Origin: Protea cynaroides
Taxonomy: Eukaryota > Streptophyta > Magnoliopsida > Proteales > Proteaceae
NCBI GenBank assembly: GCA_028583415.1
Contig: CM053272.1
Location: 68,493,439-68,557,438, forward strand
Direction of reading: 5' to 3'
Length of the DNA stretch: 64,000 bases
In this document: in pieces, positions 11,591-22,545 of the stretch
Layout of the letters: every line of letters begins with the position of its first letter
Position numbering within the stretch: the first letter of the stretch is position 1
Program-made: the position numbers and the translations under genes
The notes under the pieces: generated by a model
Database searches by the model: none
What the model saw: the letters and a program-made list of their open reading frames with translations, nothing else
Told to the model about the DNA's origin: nothing

Positions 11591-11608
11591 ACTGATCAAT
11601 TGATCAGT
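11591..11608. other. Perfect 18-bp palindrome in element A LTR
   Basis: ACTGATCAATTGATCAGT is its own reverse complement. It lies in the U3-proximal motif cluster of A. Confidence 0.8.
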
Positions 11609-11786
11609 TGCCTAATACACAAACCAGACAACTTAAGTTGTCCGATTAGACAAGCTTCGAGTTGATAATTTATACCTAACTTTGTGGTCCATTGTCTGGT
11701 TGGTTCGTTCGATCTGATTATGATGGGAAGACCTCTCAAGATACATTAACCAGGTTAGACCAGGTTAGTAGAGTACGGGTCTAACA

Positions 11787-12063
11787 TGATCGGCCGCATT
11801 GTGCAGCATAATATACTATCCAGTGTTGGTCATAGGGATGAGCTGAATTACTTTACTATGTATGTGACTTACAGTGTCCTTATGGGAGAGCGTCTGTGTC
11901 TTACCTACATTATTCTGCGTCACATCTTATTCATTGTCGATCACCTGGGCAAGGGTAAGTTGCCATATGGTCATTTGCTGACTCGTATTTTTACGCACTT
12001 CAAGTAGAGACAGTTGACGAAGAGTTCAACAATGGAAAGGAGTCTTCCCCTTTTGGCTGGACC
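11787..12063 (+). pseudogene. Antisense-ORF fragment disrupted by element A and LTR H
   Basis: An open frame (MIGRIVQHNILSSVGHRDEL ... GKGKLPYGHLLTRIFTHFK) is homologous to 8670-8880 of element A's antisense ORF, and is better preserved there (LPYGHLLTRIF against LPYGCLITTLL). The left part is cut by A's 5' LTR end at 11786. The right end runs into LTR H at 12064. It belongs to another member of the family, probably element B. Its N-terminal part must lie beyond A, outside the window. Confidence 0.75.
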
Positions 12064-14636
12064 TGTCACACCCCGTTCTCAACATATCGGTACTATGGAA
12101 TGTAATGAGATCTCCACATCCTATTAGGGCATTGAAAATCTGCTTCTAAGATCACAGAATGTGGTACGCCAACCATTAAACCATACCATCACAAGCAAAT
12201 AACAATTAAATCCATCACCACAAGAATAATAGAAAGATTACAGATCAGGAGTATAGCGGAAGACTTAATAATCATATCCACATCAACTGAAATTCAAATG
12301 ATAAATTACAATAAATCCCAAACCCATTGTAAGGTAATTAAAATAAAGTAGTTAAATCCCTAAATTTAAATTATTCTCATAGGAAACACGCACCCAAATC
12401 AAATAACTTAAAATTAAATAAAATGTTTATCAAAAGTTCAATGTGTTTATCTATAAACACAATCGTTACACTCGTACGTCGAATCATGGACGTCCTCATC
12501 ACTAGCATTTGCATCTTCAAGTTTCGCATCAATTAATCCTGCATCTAAAATAATTTGTATACATAAGGATAAGCTCAACCACTGAGCTTAACAAGGAAAT
12601 TAAATGTGCAACATACATATGCATGAATTAATTACTACGGTCTACTATAATAACTATAAGTGCTAGACATCCCACACATGGAGTTTTTGACTGCACAGGT
12701 CACTCCCAAAGAATGAATATCGCCTCACTCGGTGTATAATTACTTCCCCCATATATGTGTCTATCAATTTGGTCTACACATGACCGTAACTCATCCCAAG
12801 TCTACGTTGTGGCACTTGAGGAGGTGATAATCCCACTAGTCGACTCACCTATCCATCCACAATACATCGGGTATGGGGAGCATCGCAGCTATGTTCATAT
12901 CCCCTTTTATTGAACCCATGCCCCTACATAACCCCCTAATGGCTAGGGATACAGTTTTAGGGGTGATTAAAGTTCAACTAACCATGTCTGCTTAGTTAAC
13001 CATGTTACTGGACCGTAACGTCACCAAGCTTTTGACCCGTCTAAGCCACCACATAAGACATCGTGATTTGGCTAAGTTACATATGGTCAATGCAAAGTGG
13101 TACCGGTAAGAAATGATGCAAGTGTCCCATAGAACCCACCTTCCTCCTTACCTACTTAACCAAACATCATGAATCAAGCATAGATCAATTGCCTTCATGA
13201 AAAGGTAGCGAGTTTCCCATACCACTCACCCTCCAATCCCTACTGCTACTGCTAATCCCAAACGCAAGGATGCATATACACGAACAAGCAAACAATATAT
13301 TGGATGGCATGTTATCACACAAGCATGTTATCAATCCCACATAGCATCAATAACAAAAAGTTTATACTCAAATAAAGGTCTAATTCCCTTACCTGAGATA
13401 GTAAACAAAAAAATACTACAGAGTACAGCTTCGACAGCTTCTTTATGTTTCTCTAGTACATTTATAGCATTAAAATAGATATATATATATAAATCCTTCA
13501 TTTATTATTTGTCTCTATTTCTTGCTCATTACAACATCCTATCAAGTTATAAATAATTCCAGGGGTCTGGTATCTAGATTCTAACATCCTATACTTGTTG
13601 TCCAAGAGTTTTCTAGCATTTCTAAGAGTGAACAACAAGCTAACTAACAGTTTCCATGGTTAATAAATAAAATAAAGGAGAATGCATATACATAAGTATG
13701 ATCTCAGGGATCCAAACCCATAAATAGGCTTAATAAAATCCTAGAAAGCTACTGACCAAAGATGGTCAAAATCCAAGGTCAAAACCTTGTGCGATTGATG
13801 GCGTCGACAACATGACATTGCCACAAGGCGCACGACTGATGCCTTTGGTACACGTCGAAACATGGCCGAAACACGATAATTTTGACATGATGTTTCTTAG
13901 ATTTTTCTAAGCATGAATAAGAAGATTGGGCTCATAAATCCTTTTCTACATCATGTTATGGATAATGTTTTGATTTACTAGATAGCCGATATTGCTGAAT
14001 TTGGTTTATAAACCTTTGATCCGATTCCAGCAAAACTATTAAGGGGTTTTTGGTCTATGAATGGGCCATTCTAATCAATCATGAAGGCTTAGGATACTTA
14101 AATCTAATTATTGATTATTTTCATCCATTTCACATCATTCATTAGGTCTCGTTTCTTTACCAATTCTTATCTAACACCCAAATAAGTCCTTGAGTGTGTC
14201 TCAATGATGGTGAAGGTAGATCATAACCAGGAAATCATGATCAATGATCACATAATGGTTATCTTATTTGATTTAGTCTGAAAGGAATTAAGAAATTAAG
14301 GAAACGATACTCGTAATGGTTTCTGTTGATGGTGCTATCAAAGCTTACCAACAATGGTAGCCGAGTTCCTTCCTTTCTCCTTTCTTCTACCTTTCTTTAG
14401 AAACATGTTAGAGTTTCTCTATTTCTTTTCTCTCTTCCCTCCATCGATCAGTCTAAATGGTAAAATGAGAGAATAAAGAGAATAGAGTAGAAACTACTCT
14501 ATTTATGTTGGATAGGATAGGATTTCTCCAATCAAGGTAAGTCGAAGGATTTCCCTCCTCCCTTCATTGTTTAAAATGTATCTATTCTCCCTTTTAGGGT
14601 TGGGTTCTCATCCCAAACTAATCCACGGGTCTCATA
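12064..14636 (-). mobile_element. LTR H (Tekay/Del type, minus strand), probably solo
   Basis: The minus-strand end is GAACGGGGTGTGACA at 12064. The start is about 14636, reading TATGAGACCCGTGG (expected TG, one base altered). It shows the family's AAGCTCAACCACTGAGCTTAACAA-like segment near 12570-12600. No primer site follows the inner end, so it is not a 5' LTR in its original context. I find no matching target duplication (left flank ggacc, right flank ctagg). Element D inserted exactly at or next to its outer edge. Open frames inside are not significant. Confidence 0.68.
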
Positions 14637-14641
14637 CTAGG
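14637..14641. repeat. Target-site duplication of element D, left copy (CTAGG)
   Basis: CTAGG directly abuts the first base of D and is repeated at 32345-32349 directly after its last base. Confidence 0.9.
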
Positions 14642-15144
14642 TGTGAAGACAAAGATTGAAATTTCTGAAGTCGCCACCTAGATTAAGGTCTAGGACCTTA
14701 TAAATGTGAAATCTCACCCTAAGGTAAGACTTTGATTGACTCATGATCCTTAGATTGGATTTCTGGTCCATCAGAGATTGGGTAAGCGTCAGGTTATGGT
14801 TATGGGAAGGGGTTAGGCACCCAAACCGCCCGATCGAAATCGGTCTCCTATACATTTTCTATGCTAGACTCTATCTGTTAAACCAAACCAAACCAAGTGA
14901 TTTGATATCATTGAACCGAATCTGTATCCATCAGATTGCCTACGTATCATGGAATTATTTTAAAAATCAGGTTCACCATCGTAGTTCAGGTGTGATTAAA
15001 GTTTATGGATGTGATTTATGCTTGTGCATGATTAAGTTTATTGTTCAAGTTGAAGTTTATGCTTGAATAGATGAGAAATCCTATGGGTTAGGATCTGGAT
15101 AGTCCATGTGGACTGATAGATAGTCTTAGTGGATAGAAGAATAA

Positions 15145-15270
15145 CCCTATTTGGGTTAAAATATGGATAACCCATTCTGGGTTAGAATGTGGATAACCCT
15201 ATCTGGGTTGAAATGTGGATAACCCTATCTGGGTTGAAATGTGGATAACCCTATATGGGTTAAAATATGG
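15145..15270. repeat. 26-bp tandem repeat in element D 3' LTR
   Basis: TGGATAACCCTATCTGGGTT-type units occur about five times in a row. The 5' LTR has the same array with fewer copies at 28325-28430. Confidence 0.8.
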
Positions 15271-15840
15271 GTGGATATCCTAGTGGATCTATGGATAGTC
15301 TGAGTGGACTAAGGTGTGGATCCGAATTTGGGATTCTCCCAAATAGCCTACGTATCCTAGGGTTTGCCCTAGGAATCAGAATCCACGTACTTCGAACTGG
15401 ATAACCCTATTTGGGTCAAAATGTGGGTAAGTATCCTAGTAGATCTATGGATTGTCTGAGTGGACTATGGTGTGGATCCGAATTTGGGATTCTCCTGAAT
15501 GGCCTACGTATCCTAGGGTTTGCCCTAGGAATCAGAATCCGTGTAGTTTAGATTCTGGGTTGGAATGGGAGTGGATATCCTAGTGGATCTATGGATAGTC
15601 TGAGTGGACTAAGGTTAGGATCCGAATTTGGGTTTCTCCCAAATAGCCTACGTATCCTAGGGTTTTTGTGGATATTATAATCCACGTAGTTCGGGCTTGG
15701 GTTGAAATGGTTGGATATCCTAGTAGATCTATGGATAGATCGAGTGGACTAAGGTGTGGATCCGAATTTAGGTTTCTCCCAAATGGCCTACGTATCCTAG
15801 GGTTTGCCCTAGAAATAAGAATCTACGTAGTTCGAGAAAT
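15265..15840 (-). repeat. Four 140-160-bp repeats carrying stem-loops (element D 3' LTR)
   Basis: Each unit has TGGATATCCTAGTGGATC, a GGATCCGAATTTGGG box, then a stem-loop at 15346-15397, 15502-15549, 15646-15693 and 15786-15836. On the sense (minus) strand the loop reads CCTAGGGCAAACCCTAGG inside an outer CTACGT...ACGTAG stem. The third copy has lost the inner stem. Confidence 0.8.
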
Positions 15841-17924
15841 GATAACCTGTTCTAGGATAGAATGTGAGAACCTATTCTAGGTTTAGGGTTTAGAACCTAT
15901 TCTAGATTTAGTATTGAGAACCTATTCTAGGTTTAGGGTTTACTGAGAGGTGAAAATCGTCCTGAGTTACCCTTTTCATCCTGAATTCTAATTTTAGAAT
16001 GTTTGGCAAAGCATTCTCTTTCTTTAATAAGATTTTTATTATTCCCATTATGCCCTTCCCAAGAATGTGGGTGCCTAAATGCACGTCCCCACACCTAATA
16101 TATTTGTTAGGTGTACAGATATGACAGTTCAACTAGGGTGCAACATAAATTAAATTATTATCAAAAAAAGAATATTCTAAGCATGGCATGTATGATATTT
16201 ATGGTAACCATCATATCATATAGTAAGATTATGAAAATCTCCCTAATATGGTATGTATTGCAAATAAGGCAAGAACATAATATGGTATAGTTTAACATGG
16301 CAAGATCTAATATGGTAAGATTTAAGTATGATAAGATCTAATATGGAAGGATCTAATATGGAAAGATCTAATATGCATCTATATATCAATATGGTAAGTA
16401 CCAATCATAGAATGCGTATATGACATGAATTTTTCAAAAAAAAGAAAAATCTTATATGCTATTTTCTAAGCATAGTAAGGCTTAAAAATAGTAATTATTA
16501 AGATTTTGCCAAAATATGGTAAAAATTTATCTATTCTACCAAAAATAGCAACACATGAAATGTGACAAACATGGTATGCACAATCCAAATAAAGCATATG
16601 AATGCTCCAAATATAGCCATTTATCCAAATATGACAGAATTCACTTAAACAATCATTGATGTTATAATGAATGAGATATCAATGAAACCCTTTTTTTTTT
16701 AAAAAATGAAAAATTATCAAAGAAACATATGTTCAATGTTCCTTGAAAAAATTATAACTTTTATGAAGAAATTTGGGAAGATTAATGACTCAAAACTGTC
16801 AAAATTGTGACACAAGGATTCAGATAATGGACAAAACTATGAACTGTATTCAGATTTTGTCACATTACACAAGAATGACCATAAGTAGGTCTTTCGAAAC
16901 TCAAATCAAGCTCAACTTTTTTTAATAGAAAGATGACTTAATATATTATATTTCATATGATGGATTTGAATACCAACAGAAAGCAAAAGTAGGTCAAAGA
17001 TATGCCCTAAGACCAAACATGTGCACTGATCAAATCTGTTCTAGATTTTTGATCAGTTGCACCATAAATTCCAAATAAAATTATATTCTTAATGAAAATT
17101 AAATATAGAAATATGTCTATGTAGATAACAGTCTGATCTAAAATTTCATCAAGAAAAACAAGTTAAAACAGTATATTTTCTTTGTGAAAAATGATTCTTT
17201 TCAATCATGCAAATCAGTACATCATGACAGATTCAGAATCAGATCACTATGCACTTAAAAATTGATATCAATTCAATAAAAAATTGACAAAATATGAAAT
17301 CAATCCATTTTTTAGAATAATTTCATGTTTAAAAAGTTGATATTAAGTGGATTTTCTGGTTATGGCCATAAGACCCTTGTCTAGAGACTTTCTGATGGAG
17401 GATTGCATTACATCCGAGAAAAACAGCAATGTCAAAGACAAATTTTTTGATATATTTTCCCAATTCCAAATGAAACGAAATATTTAGGGTAGTCTTCTAA
17501 CATATCAGAGAGACTCCCATAAAATTTTGGTCTTCAAAATCTTAGAAAAAATACATGTAATGTACGTCCTAAGTTTGAATCCTAAATCTAGAAATTTCAT
17601 ATTAGAAAACCACTTTATGAAATTTACAAAAAACATCAAACATCATTGTATTTCATTTAAAAATTCATCATTGAATATCTTAGACAAATTATCATTCATG
17701 AAAAATGTTAGACATAGGCATCCTAACATTAACAAGCATGTAATAGTGCACTCATGATTGAGATTTCATGGAAATTAGCCCTTTTCAAGCAAAATTGGCA
17801 TTCGAGCATTCTAACGACCTCTAAATTTATTTAGAGTACTAACCTTGTGCTCAAATCGAGCGAAACTGTTGATGAAGGATGATTGGATGTTGTATCAACC
17901 CCTTTGAATGCAAATCCTCCTTCT

Positions 17925-18137
17925 CCTCTCTTCTGCTTCTCTTTCTCTTCTTTTTCTCTCTTTTCTTCTTCTCTTTTCTTTCTTTTCTCTTTTCTTCTCT
18001 CTTTCTTTCTCCCTCTCTCACATTTTCTCTCTTTCACTCACATCCTCCTCTCTCTAATCACGTTCTCCTCTCTCTATCCTAATATATATGTATACATATA
18101 TGTATATATAAATGTATTAATACATATAAATTTCTGA
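17925..18137 (-). repeat. TA-rich stretch followed by purine-rich tract (sense strand) in D 3' LTR
   Basis: On the sense strand a TATATATA-rich stretch (18137-18085) is followed by a GA-rich tract (18084-17925). The long low-complexity open frames here are compositional artefacts. Confidence 0.75.
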
Positions 18138-18159
18138 AGTTTAGGCAGTCCAATTATTG

Positions 18160-18660
18160 ATAATTTGGCTGACCATTCTGCATGGGATCCTTCGGAGACT
18201 TCTACCCGAGATTTTTTATGTCCACTTTGTAGTACTAAAATAGAACATAATGAAGCTGAAATTACTTGATTTGGATATGGGGTGACCAAAATATGAATTT
18301 TCAAAGATTAAATGACCATTTCCATGTGTAATTTTGCATGGGACCCTTCGGAGACTTCTACCCAAGATTTTTTATCTGCACTTTGTAAAACATTACAAAT
18401 GAAGAATAATGGCCTTAGAATCATCTGGATCCGATGTAAAATGGCAAAGATATGAAGCTTTGAAGTTCTAACGATAATTTTGCATGAAAACTTACATGGG
18501 ACCCACTGGTGACTTCTACCGGGGATTTTTCACGTCCACTTTAAAGAGGACTGAAAATAAGGAATATTGACCTTTGAATCATCTGATTTCGATATCAGAT
18601 GACCAAGATATGATGTCTTGAAGTTTGAATGATAATGCGTGTATGATACAATAATTACGT
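18160..18660 (-). repeat. About 157-bp degenerate tandem repeats in element D 3' LTR
   Basis: Units start near 18180, 18336 and 18494 with GCATGGGACCCTTCGGAG-like sequence, followed by ACTTCTACC, a TTTTT..GTCCACTTTGTAG box and GATATCAGATGACCAAGATATGA-like text. Four units occur in the 5' LTR (31470-32095). Reverse-oriented copies are present in F (34370-35040) and I (59880-60560). Confidence 0.78.
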
Positions 18661-18887
18661 AAATGCCCTTACACTTTCAAACTACGATATCTTCCTTGTT
18701 TGACGTCAGAATTTGATGATTCCATTCTCATTTCGAAGATAATTTCACGACCTATTCATCCAAGTAGGTAATATTCAATGACCATGCTGCGGGGTTCATT
18801 AGAGAATCACCAATCTTTGGGTTAAAGATCAGAAACTTGCCATATTGGTTCACTTATGCTAAGGGTGGCAAAAATGGGGTGCTTACA

Positions 18888-18900
18888 GATGCTCCTCTTT
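18888..18900 (-). other. Element D polypurine tract
   Basis: The minus strand reads AAAGAGGAGCATC immediately before the 3' LTR start TGTAAGCACC. Together with the primer site at the other end it fixes D's orientation. Confidence 0.82.
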
Positions 18901-18989
18901 AGCCGAGATTGTTAATTATTGAAGGCTGAAGATAAAAGAACCACATTTTTGGGATATGAGTGAGATTGCTTATTGGGCTGCACTTAGGG

Positions 18990-19060
18990 TAATTTATCCT
19001 AAACTGCCTACGTATTCTAAGGGTGTCCTAGAAATCAAGCCCAGAACGTAATTCGACTGG
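18990..19060 (-). other. Single copy of the LTR stem-loop motif in element D interior
   Basis: On + it reads GCCTACGTATTCTAAGGGTG, then TCCTAGAAATCAAG and ACGTAATTCG. TTCTAAGG and CCTAGAA can pair, and the outer CTACGT/ACGTA arms are partly kept. It lies just inside the polypurine end. Confidence 0.55.
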
Positions 19061-19074
19061 TAAGAAGGTTTGCT

Positions 19075-19620
19075 CTTCTTTGAAGATTGGTGACTGTTCT
19101 TCTTGTATGAATCTAGGTTGTGAATACAGGGCTCATTTGTAGGTTGGGAACTTCTTCTTGCTGAGGTGGAACTCATGATGCAAGGTACATGCGGGCTTGA
19201 ACCCGGCTTGATCCATTTATAGGCTGATATACCTCTTCCTGTATGGAGCTAGGCTATGAATACAAGCCTAATTTGTAGGCTGGGAACCTCTTCTTGCTGA
19301 TGGAACTCATGATGCAAGGTATGTGCAGGCTTGAACCCAGCTTGATCCATTTGTAGGCTGATAAACCTCTTCTTGTACGAAACTAGACTATGAATACAAG
19401 GCTCATTTGTAGGTTGGGAACCTCTTCTTGCTGAGGTCGAACTCATGATGCAAGGTACTCGCGGGCTTGAACCCGACTTGATCCATTTGTAGGCTGATAA
19501 ACCTCTTCTTGTACGAAGCTAGGCTGTGAATACAAGGCTCATTTGTAGGCTTGGAACCTCTTCTTGCATGGAGCTAAGCTGTGAATACAAGGCTGATTGC
19601 ATGAGCTTGGGATCGACTTT
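19075..19620. repeat. About 135-bp tandem array in element D interior
   Basis: The landmark ACTCATGATGCAAGGTA recurs at 19171, 19305 and 19441. Each unit contains two related halves (CTTCTTG...GAGCTAGGCTGTGAATACAAGGCTC). The array decays into partial units by 19620. Confidence 0.82.
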
Positions 19621-19739
19621 GATATGTCTGGATGTAAGACTTGATGTGTTTTCTTTGATTGAATTGAGGCTCTTTTGATTGAAATTCTGAGATTGTTTTT
19701 TTGAATAAGCTAGGGCTTTGCATTTGATTCACTTATAGG

Positions 19740-20090
19740 CTGAGATTGACTTGATCTTTGAATGAGCTAGGGCTCTACATTTGATTAACTAATAATCTGA
19801 GATTGATTTGATCCTTGGATGAGCTAGGGCTCTGCATTCACTTATAAACTGAGATTGATTTGAACTTTGGATGAGCTAGGTCTCTGCATTCGCTTATAGG
19901 TTGAGATTGACTTGATCTTTGAATGAGCTAGGGCTTTACATTTGATTCACTAATAGGCTGAGATTGATTTAAACTTTGGATAAGCTAGGGCTCTGCATTT
20001 GATTTACTAATAGGCTGAGATTGATTTAAACTTTAGATGAGCTAGGGCTCTGCATTTGATTATGAAATGAGCAAGAACTCAGAAGGTCAC
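19740..20090. repeat. 52-57-bp tandem array in element D interior
   Basis: The landmark GAGCTAGGGCTCTGCATTTG recurs at about 19764, 19821, 19873, 19925, 19982 and 20039, with AGGCTGAGATTGATTTGA between. The spacing varies between 52 and 57. Confidence 0.82.
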
Positions 20091-21780
20091 TTATAGGGTG
20101 AGGAATATGCTATTGATTCTGAAATGAGCAAGAACTCAGAAGGTCACTTTTGGGGTGATACTGAATGACTCATCTTTGAAGTTCCTACCAGCTTTGGACT
20201 TTCAAGATTGGAATATCCTTGTTGGAAGCTCTTTGGCTATGAACCTTCGGGAATGGAAACCAGAATATCCTCTTAAGTAGCTTTGTTGCTATGAACCTTT
20301 AGAATGCTCGAAAGTGACCTATATAGGAAGTTTTTGTTGATTTTGAACCTTTAGGGTTGAAATCTGACCCATCTTGGAAGTCTCTTGACTTTGAACCTAT
20401 AGTGAGTTGGACATATTTGAAATTATGGTAAATTCCTTGGCAGTTTTTCAAGGTTTTTTCCCCTACTTTGTTGGTGAAGGCATAAATCATGGAATCAATG
20501 GAAATGGTGTCATGGACTTTGCTAGCATGATACCTAGATTTGAAATTTTCCATTTATGACCTGGTACTGCAAGTTTGACTCAATTCAGCACGGTAGTGAT
20601 GGCTTGGTTGCTCCCTTGGAAGGGTTCCATGTAATTTGAAAGTGATGATTTTCTTCAGCCAACATTGGTGTTGTTGGATTTTGGATTGAAAGAGACTCTA
20701 GCGAGGATTTTGGACAAGAATGAGGGGAGCTTGACAGTCTCTAACCAAAGTGATTTTATTGATTGACCTTGGTGTTAAACTGTCAAGGGGCATCTGGTCA
20801 ACTAAGTTCTTTGACTGTGCACTGCTGCAGACCAAATTGGTAGAACAGCCTAGCGGCGATGAAATGTGACATGGGTTTGGCCCTTGATCTAGGCTCATGA
20901 AAAGCTCAGGGCTTTGCAACATTGTTGTGTCAATTTTGAAAGATGAATGAACCATGACCCCAAAGTAGGCACGAGGAGTAAAGGATTCGAAGTGTTCCTT
21001 CAGAGAATTTGGTGACCAAATCCTAACAGGTGAGCGACCACATTGGATTTTCTTCATCAACATGATTGGGAGAACTAAGAATTTGGCAAAAACCAATTTG
21101 GACGAACGTACTTCTATTGACTAGGAAAGTCAGTGACTTAAGACTAGACAAATGGATCCTAGATGTAATGCTCATGATCAAGTTCAATTCCTCTACATAG
21201 GGTATATCTATGCCCCAGTGTCTGCATGTTGTGACAGACCACTACTATAGTGTGCTAGAGGCAACATAGAGGGAAACGGGCAATCTACCCATAGTTGAAA
21301 CTAGGTTGAACCTGGATTGCATCTAGAATTTGACCATGCTTCCAAGGTCAAGGGAAGATTGACAGATTGATTGCAGAAAGTGACTTCTTAGATAAACCTT
21401 TCTTGAATCTTGAAAAATGAGGGAGCTGATGATTTGATGAATTTTGCTATATTGGTAACCAGGCCATGAGAATTTGCTCTCTCCTTAACATGGCAAAAGG
21501 ATTTGAAGATAGAATTATGTTGAAAGGCAATGCTATGGAGCCCAAAAGGCAAACAGATGATGGTTTGTTCAACTCCTCTGAGTATGATTCACTGGAGAGC
21601 AAGAAGGGTTCCTTTCCTTATGGAGGGTAGACTGGGTATGACACTTGTCTACATGAACCACTGAGTTTTTCTATGATGGGCCAATGAGGGCAATGCTTTA
21701 GGGTTGCATCAGGTCACTTATCCCCACTGAGGTATTATGGATTGCCCATTGAGGTTCTTTTATTCCCTTGCAAACCCCAT
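20091..21780. other. Element D interior, non-coding
   Basis: No gene is recognised. A 132-codon open frame on the sense strand (21096-20698) shows no motif and has no visible counterpart in E. At 21201-21245 there is one copy of a sequence (CCCCAGTGTCTGC...GACAGACCAC) that element E carries as a six-fold 91-bp array. Confidence 0.6.
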
Positions 21781-22545
21781 CTTGGGTTGAATAAAGAGTC
21801 CTAATATGGTGAGGATATTACCAAAACTATGGTCCTATCCAATGGTCTGAAAACCCTTAGGGGAAATCCGAACGGCATGACTTTCATGACAAATGGGTAA
21901 CCTTGCCCCACTGTTTAAGTTGACACCTACACGCATTGATAGGTGGACAGCAACTTGAATCATCACTAGAAGTGACCTTAGGGAAATGCAGTCCCACACC
22001 AAAATTAAAAATGATGCCGAATTATGTTTTCCTTTCTTGGAGATGTTCAGATGGAACACGTGTCTCAACAAGCTACATCGAGTTGCTTAATCAGTCACGA
22101 TCATATCTGGGCCTGAAACCTTTAAGTTTGTTGACAAGTATTAATGTTGAAGGTCCAAGAGGATTGATTGGAAACTGTCCACATGGGTCTACCATTGGGA
22201 GAGTGTTTGGTTTTTTTTGATGTAGAATGGGCTTATCTTACCGAGAAAATTCCATTTTATTGGCTTGAGAAATGAAGGGCTTATAGGAACCTTGGGAAAC
22301 CTTCGGATGTAATGAACGATAGATGAGAGTTCCAGCTAGATTCATGAATTTGTACATAAAATGATGACATGATCACAAGATACAATGATATAAAAACTAA
22401 TAATCAAAAGTAGGGCTTGTGATAGACTCTTTGGAAAGCCGCCAGATTGATAAACGAGAGAGAGGGTCTAATGTCGATGAGAAATCTCTCTCTGATGATG
22501 AAGAAGTGATGAGATCGTCTCTTGTAAAGGTGGGATGTAATTGGC
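21780..22545. other. Conserved non-coding block shared by elements D and E
   Basis: This block is colinear with 47090-47850 in E. Shared phrases include GGGTCCTAAT.TGG.GA, CACATGGGTC.ACCATTGGG, TGTAGAATGG, TAATGAACGAT.GAT and GATGAGAAATC..., ending TTGTAAAGGTGGGATGTA. Neither strand carries a long frame conserved between the two, so the conservation is not protein coding. Confidence 0.75.

Larger units (their letters stand above)
3725..11786 (-). mobile_element. Element A: Tekay/Del-type chromovirus, minus strand, 3' part beyond window
   Basis: Reading leftward the order is 5' LTR (11786-9678), PBS (9674-9663), a long leader holding an antisense ORF, gag, protease, RT and RNase H. Pol is cut at 3724/3725 by element C inserted in the opposite orientation. 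A's integrase and 3' LTR must therefore lie left of the window. All reading frames are broken. Immediately right of 11786 the sequence is a piece of this family's own antisense ORF, so A inserted into a relative. Confidence 0.88.
9678..11786 (-). mobile_element. Element A 5' LTR (2.1 kb)
   Basis: On the minus strand it starts TGTTAGACCCGTACTC at 11786 and ends GGGACGTGACA at 9678 beside the primer site. The start matches element C's LTR start (TGTAAGACCCGCACTC). It has a TATA-like CTATATATAG at 11488-11497. Two clusters of TTGTCTGGT-like motifs occupy the same relative places as the GTGTGGTC clusters in element C. Open frames inside it are chance. Confidence 0.88.
14642..18887 (-). mobile_element. 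Element D 3' LTR (4.25 kb)
   Basis: On the minus strand it starts TGTAAGCACCCC at 18887 and ends TTTGTCTTCACA at 14642. Internal structure on + from left: a stretch like the 5' LTR (14642-15140), 26-bp repeats (15145-15270), four 140-160-bp repeats with stem-loops (15265-15840), an AT-rich unique zone (16140-17760), a CT-rich tract (17925-18084), a TA-rich stretch (18085-18137) and about 157-bp repeats (18160-18660). Compared with the 5' LTR it lacks about 290 bases near 18125. No gene is present. Confidence 0.9.

Noticed and set aside
20698..21096. 132-codon minus frame in element D interior
   Set aside because: It is on the element's sense strand, but no motif is visible and I see no counterpart in element E.
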